From positions 1 through 35,531 of the forward strand of contig CAIYPA010000237.1 of NCBI GenBank assembly GCA_903927965.1: a DNA stretch of 35,531 bases. Direction: 5' to 3'. Below the pieces are notes generated by a model. The model saw only the letters and a program-made list of their open reading frames with translations. It did no database searches and had not been told where the DNA came from. Source of the DNA: an uncultured Bacteroidia bacterium. GTDB lineage: Bacteria > Bacteroidota > Bacteroidia > Bacteroidales > Prolixibacteraceae. The position numbers were made by a program, and so were the translations under genes. This document shows, one piece after another, positions 7,375 to 15,298 of the stretch; positions within the stretch are counted from its first letter, which is position 1; every line of letters begins with the position of its first letter.

Positions 7375-8823
7375 TTAGTTTTCAATTTTTATATTAATAA
7401 TTTTACTATTAATGCTTCCTTTGTAAAGCCTTGTTTCAATGATTGTTTCATTTTTTACATCTGTAGCATTCTTTAATGCACGTCCATTATAAATTGTAAT
7501 CGAATAACCTCGCAAAAGGATATTGCGGGGATCGGTTAGCTTTGCTTTTTGGTAGGATAGTTCCAAATGATGCTTTTTTTCAGAAATAATTCCTAAGACC
7601 AGTTTTTCAATTTGTTGCCATTCACGCCTTAACTGTTGAATTTTTCCATTAGTTAGCCTATGAATGGAACTGGAAAGTTGCCTCGATATTTTCTCAAGAA
7701 ACCTGTTGCGCTGTTGGATAAAAATAAGAAATTCATGCCTTATAAATTCCTCTTTCCGTTTTATTTGTGCATTATTGAAATTGATAAACCTTTTAACCGA
7801 ATTTTCAATCTTCCAGACTGTTTGGTTCAATTGCACCTGCTTTTTAGAAATCTTTTCGCGTGTTATCGGAGCCAGCATACGAGAAAACTGATCAATTTTA
7901 TTCTTTTCAGTTGAAAGTAATTCATCAACACCGGCAATGTAGTTTTTTGCCAACTCATCGAGATACAATTCAAACCTGGATACAATTCCAATTAAAAACT
8001 CTGCGACAGCAGTAGGTGTTTTTAGACGTGTATGTGCCACTAAATCAACAATTGAATCATCTTTTTCGTGCCCAATCCCTGTAATAACAGGCAACGGAAA
8101 TTGTGTAATAAAATAGGCTAAATTGTAATTGTCGAAGCAGCTCAGGTCGGCCTGCGATCCCCCACCCCTAATGATGACCACTATATCAAAAAAATCTTCA
8201 TAAAGATAAATTTGCTCCAATGCCCCAATGATCGACGATTCGGCTTGATTTCCCTGCATAATTGCAGAAAACAGTTTGAAATGGAACTGATAACCCTGTG
8301 GATTGTTGGTTAACTGATCAACGAAATCCTGAAATCCAGCGGCTGTGGAAGAGGATATGACAGCGATTTTCTGAGGGACCAGAGGTAAGTCAAGTTCCTT
8401 GTTCATCTCAGATACGCCATCTGCTTTCAAACGGGCAATAATCTCCAACCGCCGCCTCGCCATATCGCCCAAAGTATAGGTGGGGTCAATATCGCGAATG
8501 TTCAGACTATAACCATACAATTCATGAAATTCTACAGATACACTCACAAGTACTTTTAAACCTTCAACAAGTTGCTGACCAGTAGTGGCCTCAAAATAGG
8601 GTTTTAACATCCTGAAGGTATAAGACCAAATCGTTGCCCTTGCCTGCGCCAGAATCGTGTCCCCATGTTCATCCTTCTCTATCAATGCAAGATAACAATG
8701 TCCGCTCCTATTGGTTTTCAATTCGGAGATTTCAGCGATTATCCATATTGGGGCGGTAAATGCGTCACTCACTGCCTTTTTGACTAAACCGTTTAATTCT
8801 GATAATTTAAGTCGTTCATTCAT
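7375..8823 (-). CDS. xseA: Exonuclease VII large subunit (XseA)
   Basis: This 482-residue protein is the catalytic subunit of exonuclease VII. Seen: an N-terminal OB-fold domain (about residues 1-105, with WIIAEISELK and GHCYLALIEK), the central nuclease domain with IAVISSSTAAGFQDFVDQL, the motif VVIIRGGGSQADLSCFD and the signature GIGHEKDDSIVDLVAHTRLK, and a long helical C-terminal region (about 310-440) that binds XseB copies. The ATG at 8823 is chosen because the protein then begins MNERLKLSELNGLVK, as in the family; an upstream in-frame codon at 8919 would run into the divergent gene at 8899. xseB follows after one base. All the expected motifs appear intact. Confidence 0.95.
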   Translation of the reverse strand: MNERLKLSELNGLVKKAVSDAFTAPIWIIAEISELKTNRSGHCYLALIEKDEHGDTILAQARATIWSYTFRMLKPYFEATTGQQLVEGLKVLVSVSVEFHELYGYSLNIRDIDPTYTLGDMARRRLEIIARLKADGVSEMNKELDLPLVPQKIAVISSSTAAGFQDFVDQLTNNPQGYQFHFKLFSAIMQGNQAESSIIGALEQIYLYEDFFDIVVIIRGGGSQADLSCFDNYNLAYFITQFPLPVITGIGHEKDDSIVDLVAHTRLKTPTAVAEFLIGIVSRFELYLDELAKNYIAGVDELLSTEKNKIDQFSRMLAPITREKISKKQVQLNQTVWKIENSVKRFINFNNAQIKRKEEFIRHEFLIFIQQRNRFLEKISRQLSSSIHRLTNGKIQQLRREWQQIEKLVLGIISEKKHHLELSYQKAKLTDPRNILLRGYSITIYNGRALKNATDVKNETIIETRLYKGSINSKIINIKIEN

Positions 8824-8898
8824 ATGCCCCAAAGTTAAACATTGATAATCATTTCGTAGTTTTACGACCAAATATTTTTGTTTGTTTAAAAATAAAAA

Positions 8899-9975
8899 AT
8901 GGTCAAATTCAGAAAACAAGTCTTTAATCGGTCAAAGTTCCTGGAAATTGGGTGGCCCATATCCCTAATACTATTCGTATATTTGATTGTCAACATATTG
9001 GCATTGCATAACAATATAACAGAGCGTTTTTACTCCACTGGGATCTATCCGTATATTGCAAAAACAGTGTCGGCCTTTAGCAACCTCCTGCCATTTTCAT
9101 TGTGGGACATCTTTTGGATTGTGATCCTTGCAGCAATCCTAGCAGGCCTGATATTGGTCATTTCTCGCAAAGTCAAACCCGGAAAATATGGTTTGCATTT
9201 ACTCAAAACGACAGCTATTCTCTATTCCTTCTTTTATCTTGTGTGGGGATTTAACTATTTCAGGCCCAAAATAGAAATGCGTTTGGCGTGGAAACATCCA
9301 AAAACCGATGAAAAGGAATTCCGCTCAGTTCTCGATTCGATCATCGTACATACAAACCTTAGCCAGATGTCCATTTCTCCTGACGAGTATCCTGAAATTG
9401 ACAAGCTGGTTGAAGCATCGTACCGCAAAAACAGTGCAAGATTAGGACTGGAATATCCAAACGGTACCCGCCGTCCCAAAACAATGATATTCAGTTCGTT
9501 CTTTGCAAAGTCGGGTGTAAGTGGATACTTTGGCCCTTTCTTTAATGAAGTTCACCTGAATTATTATCTTTTGCCGATGGAATATCCGTTTGTCCTTGCC
9601 CATGAAAAAGCACATCAGTTTGGGGTAACAAACGAGGCCGAGGCAAACCTGTGCGCATATATTGTCTGTACCACTTCCGACAATGCCAGGCTACAATATT
9701 CAGGTTATGTGAACCTGTTGCTTTATTTCATCTCAGATGCCGCGCAGCTCAAAGATGTGAGCGATTACATCCACAAAATCGACAAGAAAGTTATCCTTGA
9801 CCTGAGGTTTCAAAGGAGTCACTGGAAAGGCTTGCGCAACCAGACACTCGAAAGTGCCCAGACTGCTGCAAATAATGCCTACCTAAAAACCAATCATATT
9901 GAAGCGGGCGTGAAAAATTACAATCAGGTGGTTTCATTGGTAATGAGCTGGTATAAAAACAACAATAACAGGTAA
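8899..9975 (+). CDS. DUF3810 membrane protein with a metallopeptidase-like HExxH motif
   Basis: This 358-residue protein has three hydrophobic segments in its first 120 residues (about 18-36, 66-90 and 101-118) and then a long soluble domain. The soluble domain carries FVLAHEKAHQFGVTNEAEAN, an HExxH zinc motif (His235, Glu236, His239) with downstream glutamates at 246 and 248, plus the segment GVSGYFGPFFNEVHLNYYLL. These are the marks of DUF3810, a Bacteroidota family of unknown function. A zinc-dependent peptidase activity at the membrane is inferred from the motif and has not been shown for the family as far as I know. It is divergent from xseA, with 75 bases between the starts. The VOC gene follows after 26 bases. 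Confidence 0.85.
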   Translation: MVKFRKQVFNRSKFLEIGWPISLILFVYLIVNILALHNNITERFYSTGIYPYIAKTVSAFSNLLPFSLWDIFWIVILAAILAGLILVISRKVKPGKYGLHLLKTTAILYSFFYLVWGFNYFRPKIEMRLAWKHPKTDEKEFRSVLDSIIVHTNLSQMSISPDEYPEIDKLVEASYRKNSARLGLEYPNGTRRPKTMIFSSFFAKSGVSGYFGPFFNEVHLNYYLLPMEYPFVLAHEKAHQFGVTNEAEANLCAYIVCTTSDNARLQYSGYVNLLLYFISDAAQLKDVSDYIHKIDKKVILDLRFQRSHWKGLRNQTLESAQTAANNAYLKTNHIEAGVKNYNQVVSLVMSWYKNNNNR

Positions 9976-10001
9976 ATAACCAACATAAAAGAATTATTCA
10001 T

Positions 10002-10424
10002 ATGGAAAATCAGATTTCACAATTAATCAATCACCTGCAACACATCGGCATCCCGGTAACCAATGTCTTAACCTCTGAACTATTTTATAACCAGTTTGGC
10101 TTTAGCAAAGTAATGCAGTCGGAGTTTAGGGAAGATTGCGGAAATGGCACCTGCGTGATGATGAAAAACAAGGAAATCATCCTCGAATTGTACCAGGTCC
10201 CAGAGCAAATGTTGCAGGAAGTAAGGGATCGGAAAGATGGACACATTGATCATATCACCTTTGATGTGGACGATATCGATTTGACTTTCAATCTCCTTAA
10301 ACAGGCTTCGTTCAATGTGATCGAACCAGCACCCGTGTTCCTCCCTTTTTGGGAAAATGGTTGCAAGTATTTTAATATCCTTGGCCCCGACAGCGAAAGG
10401 TTGGAGTTCAACCAGCTTTTGTGA
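10002..10424 (+). CDS. VOC (glyoxalase/dioxygenase) superfamily protein
   Basis: This 140-residue protein has the paired beta-alpha-beta-beta-beta arrangement of the vicinal oxygen chelate superfamily. Seen: an N-terminal strand with histidines (INHLQHIGIPV), a helix leading to FYNQFGFSKVM, a strand with a glutamate (EIILELYQVP), a second module starting HIDHITFDVDDID and a final strand RLEFNQLL. The histidines and glutamates at the ends of these strands are the usual metal ligands. The substrate cannot be told from the sequence. It has no signal peptide and follows the DUF3810 gene closely, so the two may be co-transcribed. Confidence 0.82.
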   Translation: MENQISQLINHLQHIGIPVTNVLTSELFYNQFGFSKVMQSEFREDCGNGTCVMMKNKEIILELYQVPEQMLQEVRDRKDGHIDHITFDVDDIDLTFNLLKQASFNVIEPAPVFLPFWENGCKYFNILGPDSERLEFNQLL

Positions 10425-10555
10425 TTGATTTCTTGAATTTGGAAAACACAACTAACTGATTTACAATGTTATAATTCTAAGGGACTGAATCTCCATTTTT
10501 GCTTCAAATGCCAATATTTCAACTTATTTCTACTTATTTCCATACAATTCAACCA

Positions 10556-12382
10556 ATGAAAACTCTTTTTCTTTTCCTCCTTTCATCCTTTCTGTTTAAT
10601 TTTTCATTTGCTCAACAGTCGGCTCCTAAACTAATTGTCCGTGGCGACGATATGGGTTCTTCACAGGCAAGCAATGTCGCTTCGCTGATCAGTGCCATAG
10701 ATGGGATCGAGACCTCGATCGAGGTCATGGTCGTAGCACCCTGGTTTCCGGAGGCCGCCCGCCTGCTTCGCGAATATCCAGGCACTGATGTAGGTGTACA
10801 CCTTACGATTACTAGCGAATGGGACAACATCAAATGGAGGCCGCTTACCCATTGTCCCAGCCTGACAGACAAAAATGGCTACTTTTTGCCTATGATGGGA
10901 CCCAATAAAAATTATCCGGGACTTGCAATCACTGAAAATAAATGGGATTTAAAGGAGATCGAGCAAGAATTCCGGGCCCAAATCGAATTGGCAATTCAGA
11001 ATATACCACATGTCAGCCACATGTCTGGCCATATGGGTTCATCAAGTTTTGACCCAAAGGTTGCTGAACTGACCCGGAAACTTGCCAAGGAGTACCACTT
11101 GGCCGATATAAGCACAAATCCAAAGGGTGATTACGGAATATATGGAATTGGGTATGTGGGCAACCATCAAACATCGGCCGAAAAGGAAAGCAGTTTTATT
11201 GCCATGCTGAACAAGTTGGAAGCGGGCAGGACATATAGTTTTGTGGATCACCCGGCTTTGGACAATGCCGAAATACAGGCATTCCATCACATTGGATACG
11301 AAGGAGTTGCAGCAGACCGACAGGGTGTGACAGATCTTTTTACCAATCAGAAAGTTAAAGCCCTGATCAAAGAGAAGGGGATACAACTGGTTGGTTTCAA
11401 CAGTGTCACAAAGGCAATACCACGCAGCGCACCAGAAACAGAGGGTGTTAATCAGAAAGGAATCGCAAGCTATTTTGAAGCGGTCAAAAAAAGCGGTCAG
11501 GATATCCACAGCCTGATGATCCTTCGCCATGGCAAAGTTGTTGCTGAACAGTGGCTTGGCAACAGCTCTGCTGAAAAGATCCATATCCTGAATTCGGTAA
11601 GCAAATCCTTCACTGCCACAGCTATCGGTTTTGCCGTTGCAGAAAAAAAGTTAAAGGTGACGGATAAAGTGGTTTCATTTTTTCCAAACGATTTACCCGC
11701 TCAGGTTTCTCCCTATCTTGCCGAACTGGAGATCCGTCATCTGTTGACCATGTCGGTAGGACATAACACTGACCCTACACAGGCAATCAGGTCACAGGAT
11801 GGCAGTTGGGAAAAACTGTTCCTGGCAACTCCTATCGAAAACAAGCCAGGGACAAAGTTCGTCTATAACAGCATGGCCTCCTATATGCTTTCTGCGATTG
11901 TCCAGAAGGTAACCGGCGAAAAGGTTCTCGATTACCTCTACCCACGTTTGTTCAGGCCGCTCGGAATTGTTGGTACCGAATGGTTGACAAGTCCTACCGG
12001 GATCAACTGTGGCGGTTGGGGATTGTTTGTAAAGACAGAAGACATGGCAAAGCTCGGTCAGTTTTTCCTGCAAAAAGGGAAGTGGAACGGGGAACAGCTT
12101 CTTTCGGAAGAGTGGATGAACGAGGCAACCACCTCCAAAATCATGCAGACACCGGTCTGGACAGGGAAAGATACCAAAGCGAAAGATAGCGATTGGATCC
12201 AGGGCTATTGTTACCAGATGTGGCGTTGTCGGAACAATACTTACCGTGCCGATGGAGCCAATGGCCAGTTTATCATTATTTTACCCGAAAAGGATGCAGT
12301 CATTGTTACCACTGCCAACGTGAACGATATGCAGGCCGAAATCAACCTGATCTGGAAATATTTGCTTCCGGCGTTGAAATAG
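10556..12382 (+). CDS. Secreted fusion: ChbG/YdjC-like deacetylase plus serine beta-lactamase-type hydrolase
   Basis: This 608-residue exported protein joins two enzymes. Residues 1-19 are a signal peptide ending FSFAQ. Residues 24-282 match the ChbG/YdjC carbohydrate deacetylase family: RGDDMG (Asp31, Asp32), GVHLTITSEW (His82) and SHMSGHMG (His155, His159), the usual metal and catalytic positions. Residues 290-608 match the beta-lactamase/D-aminopeptidase serine hydrolase family: RSAPETEGV at the seam, ILRHGKVVAE, the SxxK nucleophile motif SVSK (Ser347, Lys350), YNS (Tyr437) and a C-terminal RADGANGQ loop. The ATG at 10556 is chosen for its signal peptide over a TTG at 10499. Both active sites look intact. 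The substrate is probably an acetylated sugar or peptidoglycan fragment with an ester or amide group (inference). The gene stands alone. Confidence 0.9.
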   Translation: MKTLFLFLLSSFLFNFSFAQQSAPKLIVRGDDMGSSQASNVASLISAIDGIETSIEVMVVAPWFPEAARLLREYPGTDVGVHLTITSEWDNIKWRPLTHCPSLTDKNGYFLPMMGPNKNYPGLAITENKWDLKEIEQEFRAQIELAIQNIPHVSHMSGHMGSSSFDPKVAELTRKLAKEYHLADISTNPKGDYGIYGIGYVGNHQTSAEKESSFIAMLNKLEAGRTYSFVDHPALDNAEIQAFHHIGYEGVAADRQGVTDLFTNQKVKALIKEKGIQLVGFNSVTKAIPRSAPETEGVNQKGIASYFEAVKKSGQDIHSLMILRHGKVVAEQWLGNSSAEKIHILNSVSKSFTATAIGFAVAEKKLKVTDKVVSFFPNDLPAQVSPYLAELEIRHLLTMSVGHNTDPTQAIRSQDGSWEKLFLATPIENKPGTKFVYNSMASYMLSAIVQKVTGEKVLDYLYPRLFRPLGIVGTEWLTSPTGINCGGWGLFVKTEDMAKLGQFFLQKGKWNGEQLLSEEWMNEATTSKIMQTPVWTGKDTKAKDSDWIQGYCYQMWRCRNNTYRADGANGQFIIILPEKDAVIVTTANVNDMQAEINLIWKYLLPALK

Positions 12383-12413
12383 TTGGTTTTGTTTCTGAAA
12401 TGCACTATATTTG
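12383..12413 (+). promoter_or_regulatory. Promoter of the AbiEi-like gene
   Basis: TTG at 12383-12385, a 20-base spacer and TATATTTG at 12406-12413 match the Bacteroidota promoter (TTG, 19-21 bases, TAnnTTTG). It begins at the first base after the preceding stop codon and would give a leader of less than ten bases before the ATG at 12427. Confidence 0.65.
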
Positions 12414-12426
12414 CTGCAAAACAGAA

Positions 12427-13044
12427 ATGAACTATATAGAATTTAAAAATAGGATGTTTGACCTTGGGTGTTTCAATATCCATCAGGTTTATGCATGGAA
12501 GCCCGGTTTCGACAGGAACAACTTTGTCCGTTGGGCACAGAAAGGTTATATCATCCGCTTGCGACAAGGCTATTACTCGTTTCCGGAATACAAAGGCAAA
12601 CCGGATTTTGCAATGTATTTTGCCAACCGCATCTATCGGCCATCGTATGTGAGCCTACACACCGCCCTATCATTTTATGGGATAATCCCAGAAGCAGTGG
12701 TTCAGATTACCAGTGTTACAACCTTGAAAACGGCAGGTTTCACCAATGAATTTGGCGAATACAGTTACAAAAGCATAAGTGAGGACCTGATGTTTGGTTA
12801 TAACTTAAAACCGCTTGCGGATGGGCGGGCCCTTCAAATAGCCAAGCCTGAAAAGGCACTGCTCGACTTGCTTTACCTTTATCCATTTTACACTTCAGAA
12901 AAGGATTTTGAAGAATTGCGTTTGGACGATGATTATTTACAGAATGAATTCGATAGCAATCTTTTAAATGAGTATGCCCTGAAATTTGAAAACAAATCAC
13001 TTGAGAAAAAGATTAAACTTCTGATAAATACTTATGGTTTATGA
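12427..13044 (+). CDS. AbiEi-like antitoxin / transcriptional regulator
   Basis: This 205-residue protein resembles the AbiEi antitoxins of type IV toxin-antitoxin systems. Such antitoxins repress their own operon and counteract an AbiEii nucleotidyltransferase toxin. Seen: an N-terminal winged helix (about residues 1-55, with DRNNFVRWAQKGYIIRLRQG and then YYSFPE), the family segment YRPSYVSLHTALSFYGIIPE, and IAKPEKALLDLLYLYP in the C-terminal half. The frame is open upstream into the preceding gene, but the ATG at 12427 sits just after a good promoter and begins the family-like N terminus. No full toxin gene follows; only a short broken sequence that may be its remnant is found at 13034-13230. 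The protein may now act only as a regulator or as an orphan antitoxin (inference). Confidence 0.8.
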   Translation: MNYIEFKNRMFDLGCFNIHQVYAWKPGFDRNNFVRWAQKGYIIRLRQGYYSFPEYKGKPDFAMYFANRIYRPSYVSLHTALSFYGIIPEAVVQITSVTTLKTAGFTNEFGEYSYKSISEDLMFGYNLKPLADGRALQIAKPEKALLDLLYLYPFYTSEKDFEELRLDDDYLQNEFDSNLLNEYALKFENKSLEKKIKLLINTYGL

Positions 13045-13230
13045 TACAACTCGTTTCTTGAACAAAAACAAGGAATACACAATCTCGGAGAACTTAAAGC
13101 AGCTACTGAAGAAATATTGAAAACGGTAAATCTTAGCCAAAAAAAGCGGAATTTTGAGCATTTGCTCTTCAACAAAAAGCACAGGGAAAGCATCTTGTTA
13201 GTAGGGGAGTTTTTTAGAGATTTAAAATAA
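13034..13230 (+). pseudogene. Short frameshifted coding remnant, possibly the end of an AbiEii-type toxin
   Basis: Just past the antitoxin stop, two frames read like one protein that has been split. From the ATG at 13034 the frame gives MVYDTTRFLNKNKEYTISEN and a further eight residues before TGA at 13118-13120. In the next frame the text continues ILKTVNLSQKKRNFEHLLFN and then KKHRESILLVGEFFRDLK with a stop at 13228-13230. Together they make about 60 residues of helical, charged sequence with no catalytic motif. The position right after an AbiEi-like gene is where the AbiEii toxin should start, so I read it as the C-terminal end of a mostly deleted toxin. That origin is inferred from place and character; I could not confirm it by alignment. 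Confidence 0.45.
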
Positions 13231-13242
13231 AAATCCAAAACA

Positions 13243-14403
13243 ATGAAATTCATACTTTTAAACCTTTTATGTGTCTTGTATTCATTTACTTTTGCGCAGA
13301 TTTCCGGTCGGGTGATAGGGGATGACGGAGAATCAATCAATTGGGCAACGGTGCTTAACCTTAAAACAAATTCAGGTTATGTAACGGATTCTACCGGATT
13401 CTTCACCATAAATGCCAAGCATTCCGATTCTATTAGGATTCAACATCTCAGTTATAAAGCATCTGATTTTATTCTATCAAAAGAAAAGGACACATACCTA
13501 CTTAAGCGCAATCTTAACGAATTAAATGAAATTGTCGTTTCAAAGAATTATGCAGCATGGCTGGCTGTTAAAAGTTGCGAAAAAACTCTTGCCAAAATGC
13601 AAGATGAATCAAGAGATAAAATGTATTGCAATGCCGTTAAGATTATGAATAATGACACATTGGATCGGGTTTTTCTTGATTTGGATTTTGAAAGGAACAA
13701 ATCAGGAACTGGTGTAAACGCAGTTCTACATAATCGTCTTATTGAAATTCAGAAGTTCGCTGAACAGCTTAATCACAACCTTGATCCAATCGCTAAAAAT
13801 ATATTTATTTCTGAGCTATTCCCAACAAAAGATTTACCTGTAATTAAAGAATCAAAAACCAAAGAGCAAGCAATGAACGACTATTGCATATTTTATATAG
13901 CCACTGATTCACAATACATTAAAGTAAGCTTTATACCCAAAAAGGATGCACCACTATCTCAGAGGATATTTGAATTAACAATCACAAAGAAAGATACTTC
14001 CATGGTAGCTTTTGCAATGGCCTCGTTTCCTGCACCTTTTAATTCAACCAAAAACTTCGAAAATAAACCTGGACAATCGGCAATAGGGTTTTACTATCAG
14101 ATTGCCTATGAAAATGGAATGGGCTACATCTCCAAAGCCTATTCAGAAGTCAATTTGTATTGCAACGTTGATAATAAGGACTTTACAAATACGTTTAGTT
14201 ATAATCTGAAAAACTATGCTCATACTTCAGAAAAACAGAAAAAACGTTCCGGGGTGTGGATCATAAACAATAATTTTGGCTTTAAGGAGAAACTAAAATC
14301 CAAGTATTCAACGGAGTTTTGGAAAAACAATGATTTTCCAATTCAAACTCCATATGACTTTAACAGATTAAGAGAATTAAAGCAGCATATTTCCGAATTA
14401 TAA
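13243..14403 (+). CDS. Exported CarboxypepD_reg-like domain protein of unknown function
   Basis: This 386-residue protein starts with a signal peptide (residues 1-18, ending FTFAQ). Residues 19-95 form a carboxypeptidase-regulatory-like beta sandwich: ISGRVIGDDGESINWATVLN, then GYVTDSTGFFTINA, and LNELNEIVVSKN at its end. This domain is found at the start of SusC-type proteins, but here no plug or barrel follows. The remaining 290 residues are a mixed alpha/beta region that I do not recognise. The protein is likely periplasmic or on the cell surface. It begins 12 bases after the toxin remnant, and a weak hairpin follows. Its role is unknown. Confidence 0.75.
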   Translation: MKFILLNLLCVLYSFTFAQISGRVIGDDGESINWATVLNLKTNSGYVTDSTGFFTINAKHSDSIRIQHLSYKASDFILSKEKDTYLLKRNLNELNEIVVSKNYAAWLAVKSCEKTLAKMQDESRDKMYCNAVKIMNNDTLDRVFLDLDFERNKSGTGVNAVLHNRLIEIQKFAEQLNHNLDPIAKNIFISELFPTKDLPVIKESKTKEQAMNDYCIFYIATDSQYIKVSFIPKKDAPLSQRIFELTITKKDTSMVAFAMASFPAPFNSTKNFENKPGQSAIGFYYQIAYENGMGYISKAYSEVNLYCNVDNKDFTNTFSYNLKNYAHTSEKQKKRSGVWIINNNFGFKEKLKSKYSTEFWKNNDFPIQTPYDFNRLRELKQHISEL

Positions 14404-14412
14404 AGACTGATC

Positions 14413-14443
14413 GACCTAATAGATGTTATTTATTTCATAGGTC
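14413..14443 (+). terminator. Weak hairpin after the gene at 13243
   Basis: GACCTA (14413-14418) pairs with TAGGTC (14438-14443) across a 19-base loop, followed by TTATTTTAAAA. The stem is only six base pairs, so it is a weak terminator candidate between the CarboxypepD_reg gene and the HicA/HicB pair. Confidence 0.35.
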
Positions 14444-14486
14444 TTATTTTAAAACTATTTTTCATAAAGATTTCCTTAACTCAAAA

Positions 14487-14516
14487 TATTTTTGCAACTA
14501 ATAATAGTTACATTTG
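14487..14516 (+). promoter_or_regulatory. Promoter elements and candidate operator of hicAB
   Basis: Two -7-like elements, TATTTTTG (14487-14494) and TACATTTG (14509-14516), lie upstream of the hicA ATG at 14535. Neither has a clear TTG at the right spacing. Between them is a near-palindrome, TGCAACTA (14493-14500), ATAA, TAGTTACA (14505-14512), with one mismatch in eight. It overlaps both elements, as an operator for the DNA-binding antitoxin HicB would. The operator role is inferred. Confidence 0.4.
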
Positions 14517-14534
14517 CATTTTAAACTATATCAG

Positions 14535-14792
14535 ATGGGGACAAAAGAAAAGCTGATAGAAAGATTTAAAAGACAACCAAAGGATTTCACTTTTGATGAG
14601 TTAATCTGTTTATTTCAGGTAGTTGGTTTTGAACTAAGTCAAAAGGGGAAAACTTCTGGATCTCGTATTGAGTTTGTAAATCAGGAGAAAGGACTTTCAT
14701 ATGGTACTCACAAACCGCATCCTGACAACTCAATAAAAAGTTATGTTATGAAGCAGATTCTTGAATTTTTAACATCAAATCAACTCATTTAA
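14535..14792 (+). CDS. hicA: HicA-family mRNA interferase toxin
   Basis: This 85-residue protein is a HicA-type toxin, a small double-stranded-RNA-binding-like nuclease that cleaves mRNA and is blocked by HicB. Seen: FTFDELICLFQVVGFELSQK, the glycine-containing turn GKTSGSRIEFVN, and the segment THKPHPDNSIKSYVMKQILEFL that carries the family's histidines. The ATG at 14535 gives the standard MGTKEKLIERF start; an upstream in-frame codon at 14514 lies inside the promoter. hicB follows after eight bases, giving the usual toxin-first order. All parts look intact, so the pair is probably functional. Confidence 0.88.
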   Translation: MGTKEKLIERFKRQPKDFTFDELICLFQVVGFELSQKGKTSGSRIEFVNQEKGLSYGTHKPHPDNSIKSYVMKQILEFLTSNQLI

Positions 14793-14800
14793 TTCAAATT

Positions 14801-15145
14801 ATGGGAACATTAAAATATAAGGAATTTTCTGGAACAGTCGAATATAGTGAAGAAGACAATTGTCTATTCGGTAGGGTAATCGGTATGAATAAGAATGTTA
14901 TAACCTACGAAGGCAAAACTATAGCAGAATTAAAGGCAGATTTTGAGTCAGGCATTGATTTATATCTTGAGAGCTGCAAAGAGCGAGGGGTAAAACCTCA
15001 AAAACCATACAGTGGATCACTTAATATCAGGATTCCGTCTGAGCTTCACAGTCAATTGGCACTTAAGGCACAAATAACCGGACAGTCAATAAATGCCATT
15101 ATAAAAGATCTTCTAACAAATGGGTCAAACCTGTCAAAAGTATGA
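14801..15145 (+). CDS. hicB: HicB-family antitoxin
   Basis: This 114-residue protein is the HicB antitoxin. Residues 1-70 are the partly degraded RNase-H-like fold that binds HicA (GTVEYSEEDNCLFGRVIGMN, then TYEGKTIAELKADFESGIDLY). Residues 75-110 are a ribbon-helix-helix DNA-binding end (SGSLNIRIPSELHSQLALKA, then QSINAIIKDLL), which would let it repress the hicAB promoter. The neighbouring palindrome at 14493-14512 is the natural candidate for its binding site. The rest of the intergenic region after it (to 15298) holds only a GC-rich simple repeat. Confidence 0.88.
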   Translation: MGTLKYKEFSGTVEYSEEDNCLFGRVIGMNKNVITYEGKTIAELKADFESGIDLYLESCKERGVKPQKPYSGSLNIRIPSELHSQLALKAQITGQSINAIIKDLLTNGSNLSKV

Positions 15146-15230
15146 TAGGGAATGGAGCTTTAGTAAAAAGAGAAGTCTTGGCATCGGATTTTTTTTCATT
15201 TTTGGATCAGGTCATTATCCTGAATCGGAT

Positions 15231-15264
15231 CAGCCAGCCGCCAGTCGCCAGTAGCCAGCCGCCC
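15231..15264. repeat. GC-rich CCAG/GCC simple repeat
   Basis: A 34-base tract of degenerate repeats of the type CAGCCAGCCGCC / AGTCGCCAGTAGCCAG lies between hicB and the rubrerythrin gene. It stands out against the A/T-rich surroundings. No coding role is seen. Confidence 0.5.
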
Positions 15265-15298
15265 TTACATCGGAATCTTCTTCAATCCTGAATCCCAT

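Noticed and set aside
8873-8880. TATTTTTG as a promoter of the DUF3810 gene
   Set aside because: The -7 match is good, but no TTG lies at 19-21 bases upstream.
8824-8919. Longer xseA start at 8919
   Set aside because: It would overlap the divergent DUF3810 gene and adds residues absent from the family; the ATG at 8823 fits.
11042-11584. Minus-strand frame of 180 codons inside the hydrolase gene
   Set aside because: It is a shadow of a well supported gene with clear motifs on the plus strand.
12193-12426. Extension of the AbiEi-like frame upstream into the serine hydrolase gene
   Set aside because: The frame is open but overlaps the coding end of the preceding gene, and the ATG at 12427 fits the promoter and the family N terminus.
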